Assembly: GCA_025450095.1 (NCBI GenBank)
Contig: JANWID010000239.1
Location: 1-18,570, forward strand
Direction: 5' to 3'
DNA: 18,570 nt
Origin: Bacteroidia bacterium
GTDB lineage: Bacteria > Bacteroidota > Bacteroidia > AKYH767-A > OLB10
This document shows, one piece after another, positions 15,768-18,570 of the stretch. Within the stretch, counting starts at the first letter, position 1. Every line of letters begins with the position of its first letter. The position numbers and the translations under genes were made by a program. The notes under the pieces were generated by a model, which worked only from the letters and a program-made list of their open reading frames with translations, was not told the origin of the DNA and did not search any database.

Positions 15768-15813
15768 CCCCGCTGCCCCGATCAACATTTAGATGTGACC
15801 GGGAAGCGGGGAA
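15768..15813 (-). terminator. Rho-independent terminator of the plug-protein gene
   Basis: CCCCGCT (15769-15775) pairs with AGCGGGG (15806-15812), and CCCG (15778-15781) with CGGG (15801-15804); a small inner ACAT/ATGT pair (15786-15789, 15794-15797) closes the top. Read on the minus strand, the hairpin is followed by ATTTTTAGTTATTTTT, a T-rich tail. It stands 20 bp after the stop of the plug-protein gene. Confidence 0.87.
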
Positions 15814-15833
15814 TTATAAAAGTAATATTCTAA

Positions 15834-16511
15834 CTAGTTCTTTCTGTAGCTCTTAGTGGTTATAAGTACAATTCCACCGGTAGCATCGCCGAATTGTGCC
15901 GGTATGCCCCCTGTAAGCACCGAAATCTCTGCAATAGCACTTTTGGGAACGGAAAAGGGACCCATCATCTTAACTCCATCTACAATGTATACCGTATTGT
16001 CACTCCTGGAGCCGCGGATATTAATCGCTCCTCCTTCTTCTTTCTGTACTACATTGGCTGATTGAGCGACAAAACCTGCAATATCCCGTGTGGGTGATTG
16101 TTCAATTTCTTCAGGCGTGAATACTTCCATAGTGATAACATTATCCTTTGAAATCAGTGGTTCCCTCCAGGGAATTATAATTGTGGGCAGGGTATTATCC
16201 GGCGACAGAACTGCATCAACGTAAGTGGCTTTTTCAGAATTAACTTCAATAGCCTGAATGGGCTGTTTCTGATAAGAGACATATGAAAATTCAAGGTCAT
16301 AAGTGCCAGGAGCCAGCGGTTTAATTACATATTCGCCTTTTTCATTAGCTGTTGTTCCTTTCAGCTCACCATTAATTTTCCACGAAACCGTGGCGCCTAC
16401 CAGGACCTCGCCGGTAGTTTTATCTTTTATAATTCCTCTTATTTCCCCGAACTGAGCGTGGGATTTGATTGCTGTGAGTAATAGCAACATAATGCATGTA
16501 ATTGTTTTCAT
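15834..16511 (-). CDS. Secreted carboxypeptidase-regulatory-like plus TonB plug protein without beta-barrel
   Basis: 225 residues. Signal peptide 1-19 (LLLLTAIKSHA-Q). Residues 20-100 are a CarboxypepD_reg-like beta domain (GEIRGIIKDKTTGEVLVGATV, GEYVIKPLAPGTYDLEFSYVSY), as found at the N-terminus of SusC-like receptors. Residues about 125-220 are a TonB plug domain (EIEQSPTRDIAGFVAQSANVV, INIRGSRSDNTVYIVDGVK, AIAEISVLTGGIPAQFGDATGGIVLITTK). The protein ends five residues after the plug; a TonB-dependent receptor would continue with a barrel of about 600 residues. No barrel sequence follows: a terminator starts 20 bp after the stop and then comes the M16 gene. This argues for an intact short gene rather than a frameshift. 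No clear TonB box was seen. It is divergent from an ECF sigma/anti-sigma pair and may be its sensor or target; this is inference. A deletion remnant of a receptor remains possible. Confidence 0.85.
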   Translation of the reverse strand: MKTITCIMLLLLTAIKSHAQFGEIRGIIKDKTTGEVLVGATVSWKINGELKGTTANEKGEYVIKPLAPGTYDLEFSYVSYQKQPIQAIEVNSEKATYVDAVLSPDNTLPTIIIPWREPLISKDNVITMEVFTPEEIEQSPTRDIAGFVAQSANVVQKEEGGAINIRGSRSDNTVYIVDGVKMMGPFSVPKSAIAEISVLTGGIPAQFGDATGGIVLITTKSYRKN

Positions 16512-16624
16512 AGCTTTTCATTTAAATGCCAGATGAGAATATGTTATAAATTCCACACAGCGTTTGGATTATATAATGAACAAAAATTTTACTGGTTGTG
16601 TGGAATAACTCCGGGTGTTGCACC

Positions 16625-16632
16625 TACCTTTG
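16625..16632 (+). promoter_or_regulatory. Perfect -7 box before the ECF sigma gene
   Basis: TACCTTTG matches TAnnTTTG exactly, 26 bp before the ATG at 16659; predicted start near 16639. The nearest TTG (16596-16598) is 26 nt upstream of the box, beyond the usual spacing, so a -33 element is doubtful. The box lies in the 147-bp divergent spacer (16512-16658), which holds no gene. Confidence 0.45.
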
Positions 16633-16658
16633 GTATTCAGGGCTGACTGAAATTCTAA

Positions 16659-17258
16659 ATGTGGCTGGTTAACAGGAAAAATTATAAAGATTCTGAGGAT
16701 CACGAGTTAATTAATGCGTATCGCAGCAAGGGCGATCGCAAGGCTCTGGGTGCACTGTTCGACCGATACTCACATCTCGTTTTTGGTGTTTGTATGAAAT
16801 ACCTGAAAAACGAAGAAGACGCCAGGGATGCCACGATGTCGGTATATGAAAAGTTAATGGAGGATCTTCGTCGGTTCGAAGTTCAGAAGTTTAGCAGTTG
16901 GATTCACAGCGTTGCGCGGAATTATTGCCTGATGCAATTGCGAAGCAGAAGGGCAATGCTACATGTTGATAATGATGAAGGCCTTGGTTGGGACCGGATT
17001 GAAGAAGCCCATCAACCCGCTAACCAGGAGACAGCCAGCAACAGGGAAATTGAATTGCAACTTATGGAAGAAGGTATTCGAAACCTCAATGAAGAACAAC
17101 GAATATGCATTGAATTATTCTACCTGAAGAATTATTGTTACCAGGATGTTGCGGAAATATCAGGGTTTAGTATGCTGGAAGTAAAAAGCTTTATACAAAA
17201 CGGAAAACGTAATTTGAAAATATTTATGTTGAGGAAAAGTCATGAACACACGGGTTAA
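16659..17258 (+). CDS. ECF-type RNA polymerase sigma factor
   Basis: 199 residues. Region 2 spans about 28-98: LGALFDRYSHLVFGVCMKYLKN, EDARDATMSVYEKL (the core-binding and -10 melting helices) and the FSSWIHSVARNYCLMQLR helix. After a linker of about 35 residues, region 4 (about 132-190) has LNEEQRICIELFYLKNYCYQDVAEISG and a final recognition helix FSMLEVKSFIQNGKRNLKIFML. Regions 1 and 3 are absent, so it belongs to the group 4 (ECF) sigma factors. The stop (17256-17258) lies inside the next gene, which starts at 17242 in another frame: a 17-bp overlap, so translation is likely coupled with that of its anti-sigma factor. This arrangement and the divergent plug-protein gene suggest a regulon tied to the cell envelope. 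Target genes cannot be read from this window. Confidence 0.93.
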   Translation: MWLVNRKNYKDSEDHELINAYRSKGDRKALGALFDRYSHLVFGVCMKYLKNEEDARDATMSVYEKLMEDLRRFEVQKFSSWIHSVARNYCLMQLRSRRAMLHVDNDEGLGWDRIEEAHQPANQETASNREIELQLMEEGIRNLNEEQRICIELFYLKNYCYQDVAEISGFSMLEVKSFIQNGKRNLKIFMLRKSHEHTG

Positions 17259-18453
17259 CAGTTCCATCTTTAATGATACAGGTTGCATAAGGCGGGAGGA
17301 ACTGCTGCGTTACCGCGACAATAAAATGTCCGGTGCTGAAAAGCATGTAGTGGAAGAACACCTTGTTGATTGCGAGCTGTGCTCTGAAGCACTTGAAGGT
17401 CTTGCGCTCGTCAAAGGAAAAGCGGTTCTTGATGAGATAAGCGGAGATATTAAGAAGCTGATACAGCCTTCAGCAGGAAATGCTCTCCGGCCCTGGCTTG
17501 CAGCGGCAACTATTGCTGGTGTAATTATACTTTCTTATGTAACCTATAAGCAGTTCAATAATCTGAATGAAGAAAGAATTGCACAGAAGGAAGAACCAAA
17601 ACAATTATTACAGAACGCAGCTACAACCTCTACCGGCATATCGGTACCATCGGACAGTATCAAAACAATTACGCAGCCGGCGGAGAAGGTCTTGAATCAA
17701 ACATCAGTCAACAAGGATGACGCGAAAGCAGAAGCAAATAAACCTATCGTTTTCAAGGATCAGATAGGAACTTTCAGCGCATCTCAGAAAGAGGTTGCTG
17801 CAGATGTGAATGATGCGATAAATGAGGAATCAGTTCAAATGACCGGAAGTTCCATCGCAATGCCATCCGTTGCACAAAATAACGTTGCATCGTTCTCCAC
17901 TGCCGCAAAGGATGAAGGAAACCAGAATATAACCTATGTTGATAATGTTAAAATAATCGATTATAACGATTATAGCCTATTGGAATCAGCTCCTGCAGAT
18001 GTTCCCCGCAGTACGCCGAGTAAATACCAGAACGATAAGAAAAAAACAGAAGCTACAGCCACCGAACAAAAACAAGGCGTTTCGGTGAAACGTAAGGCAA
18101 ATTATCTTGATATGGTTGCGGATCCTGTAATACTGTTTAACAACGGCCGGTTCGAATCAGCAAACCAGGGTTTTGATGTATTGTTAAAGCAGAACAAGAA
18201 CGATCAGAATGCAGCTTTTTATAAAGGCCTTTCGTTGTATAATATGAAACAATATGATCCTGCCCTGAAACTCCTCGAGCCATTGAGCAATGATAGCACT
18301 AGCCCGTTCATGCAGGAAGCACAATTTTATACAGCGAAATCATATATCTCTAACGGGAATGTCACAAAAGGGAAAAACCTGCTTGAAAATATTTCAAATT
18401 CAAATGGTTTTTATTCGAAGGATGCCCAGGAGGATATGAAAAATCTGAAATAG
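17242..18453 (+). CDS. Zinc-finger anti-sigma factor with membrane helix and periplasmic TPR domain
   Basis: 403 residues. The N-terminus has an anti-sigma zinc-finger motif HxxxCxxC as His40, Cys44 and Cys47 (HLVDCELC) within a ZAS-like helical domain (RREELLRYRDNKMSGAEKHVVEEH). One membrane helix follows (about 84-101, WLAAATIAGVIILSYVTY). Residues 102-285 are a polar, low-complexity linker rich in Gln, Asn, Thr and Ser. The C-terminus (about 290-400) has TPR-like repeats (ILFNNGRFESANQGFDVLL, AFYKGLSLYNMKQYDPALKLL, AQFYTAKSYISNGNVTKGKNLL). The topology puts the zinc finger in the cytoplasm, where it should hold the sigma factor encoded upstream, and the TPRs in the periplasm, as sensor or scaffold. 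It overlaps the sigma gene by 17 bp. The partner of the TPR domain is not known. The ATG at 17242 is chosen because the zinc-finger domain begins soon after it. Confidence 0.88.
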   Translation: MNTRVNSSIFNDTGCIRREELLRYRDNKMSGAEKHVVEEHLVDCELCSEALEGLALVKGKAVLDEISGDIKKLIQPSAGNALRPWLAAATIAGVIILSYVTYKQFNNLNEERIAQKEEPKQLLQNAATTSTGISVPSDSIKTITQPAEKVLNQTSVNKDDAKAEANKPIVFKDQIGTFSASQKEVAADVNDAINEESVQMTGSSIAMPSVAQNNVASFSTAAKDEGNQNITYVDNVKIIDYNDYSLLESAPADVPRSTPSKYQNDKKKTEATATEQKQGVSVKRKANYLDMVADPVILFNNGRFESANQGFDVLLKQNKNDQNAAFYKGLSLYNMKQYDPALKLLEPLSNDSTSPFMQEAQFYTAKSYISNGNVTKGKNLLENISNSNGFYSKDAQEDMKNLK

Positions 18454-18570
18454 GTACAGATTACAGATTCTGGTCTCGACGGAATCGGATGTACAGATTA
18501 CAGATTATATAACTTGTTAATCGATCTGTAATCTGTACATCCGATTCCGCGTCAATAAAGAATCTGTAAT
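18454..18570. repeat. Nested inverted repeats with ACAGATT heptamer tandems, runs off the window
   Basis: Inner pair: 18480-18505 and 18524-18549 are perfect 26-bp inverted arms around an 18-nt loop. Outer pair: ATTACAGATTCT (18460-18471) and AGAATCTGTAAT (18559-18570) are also perfect and reach the last base, so the outer pair probably continues beyond the window. Arms contain two tandem copies of ACAGATT, and GTACAGATTACAGATT occurs directly repeated at 18454-18469 and 18491-18506. It starts at the end of the anti-sigma gene, so it may also stop transcription, although no T-run follows. It looks like an intergenic palindromic repeat element (REP/MITE-like in form); no terminal duplication can be tested here. 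Confidence 0.85.

Noticed and set aside
15834..16511. Frameshifted full-length TonB receptor
   Set aside because: No barrel-like sequence exists in any frame between the stop and the M16 gene, and a proper terminator follows, so a frameshift does not explain the short protein; a clean deletion cannot be excluded.
18454..18570. A CRISPR array start
   Set aside because: Repeated units are 7 nt tandems arranged as inverted arms, with no regular spacer and no cas gene nearby.

Overview
The window looks like chromosomal DNA of a free-living member of the Bacteroidota (Cytophagia/Chitinophagia/Saprospiria type, species not identified). Evidence: a C-terminal type B sorting domain (CHU_C/gliding-motility type) and a type A-like sorting tail, both marks of the type IX secretion system; a TonB plug with an N-terminal carboxypeptidase-regulatory-like domain; A-rich start regions without Shine-Dalgarno sequences; -7 boxes of the form TAnnTTTG; and mqnC of the futalosine menaquinone pathway. 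No transposase, integrase, phage gene, CRISPR array, tRNA or rRNA was seen. No gene-free stretch exceeds 300 bases; the longest, about 175 bp, precedes the secreted protein gene at 10925.

Layout. 1-2990 (+): a two-component cluster with a TPR/coiled-coil membrane histidine kinase (5' end outside the window), a stand-alone Hpt protein, and a receiver protein that ends in a membrane helix instead of an output domain. 2991-7532 (-): ribE, a large secreted FnIII/CHU_C protein, and mqnC. 7682-10749 (+): pepA, pdxA and a small DUF454/YbaN-like membrane protein, probably housekeeping. 10925-12857 (+): a secreted T9SS cargo protein followed by a DUF6265-like lipoprotein, closed by a 22-bp-stem bidirectional terminator. 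12988-15718 (-): a two-gene M16 peptidase operon with one catalytic subunit (intact HxxEH) and one inactive subunit (motif lost). 15834-16511 (-): a secreted protein made only of a carboxypeptidase-regulatory-like domain and a TonB plug, with no beta-barrel and with its own terminator. 16659-18453 (+), divergent from it: an ECF sigma factor and an overlapping zinc-finger anti-sigma factor with a membrane helix and periplasmic TPRs. 18454-18570: nested inverted repeats that run off the window.

Most genes are ordinary. The parts worth a second look are: (1) the barrel-less plug protein next to an ECF/anti-sigma pair, which might be a compact surface-signalling unit; (2) the kinase, Hpt and membrane-anchored receiver trio; (3) intergenic inverted repeats built from 7-nt tandem units (ACAGATT, TGATTAA, ATGAATT), with the largest at the right edge. 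All functional calls rest on motif recognition by eye; no database search was possible.
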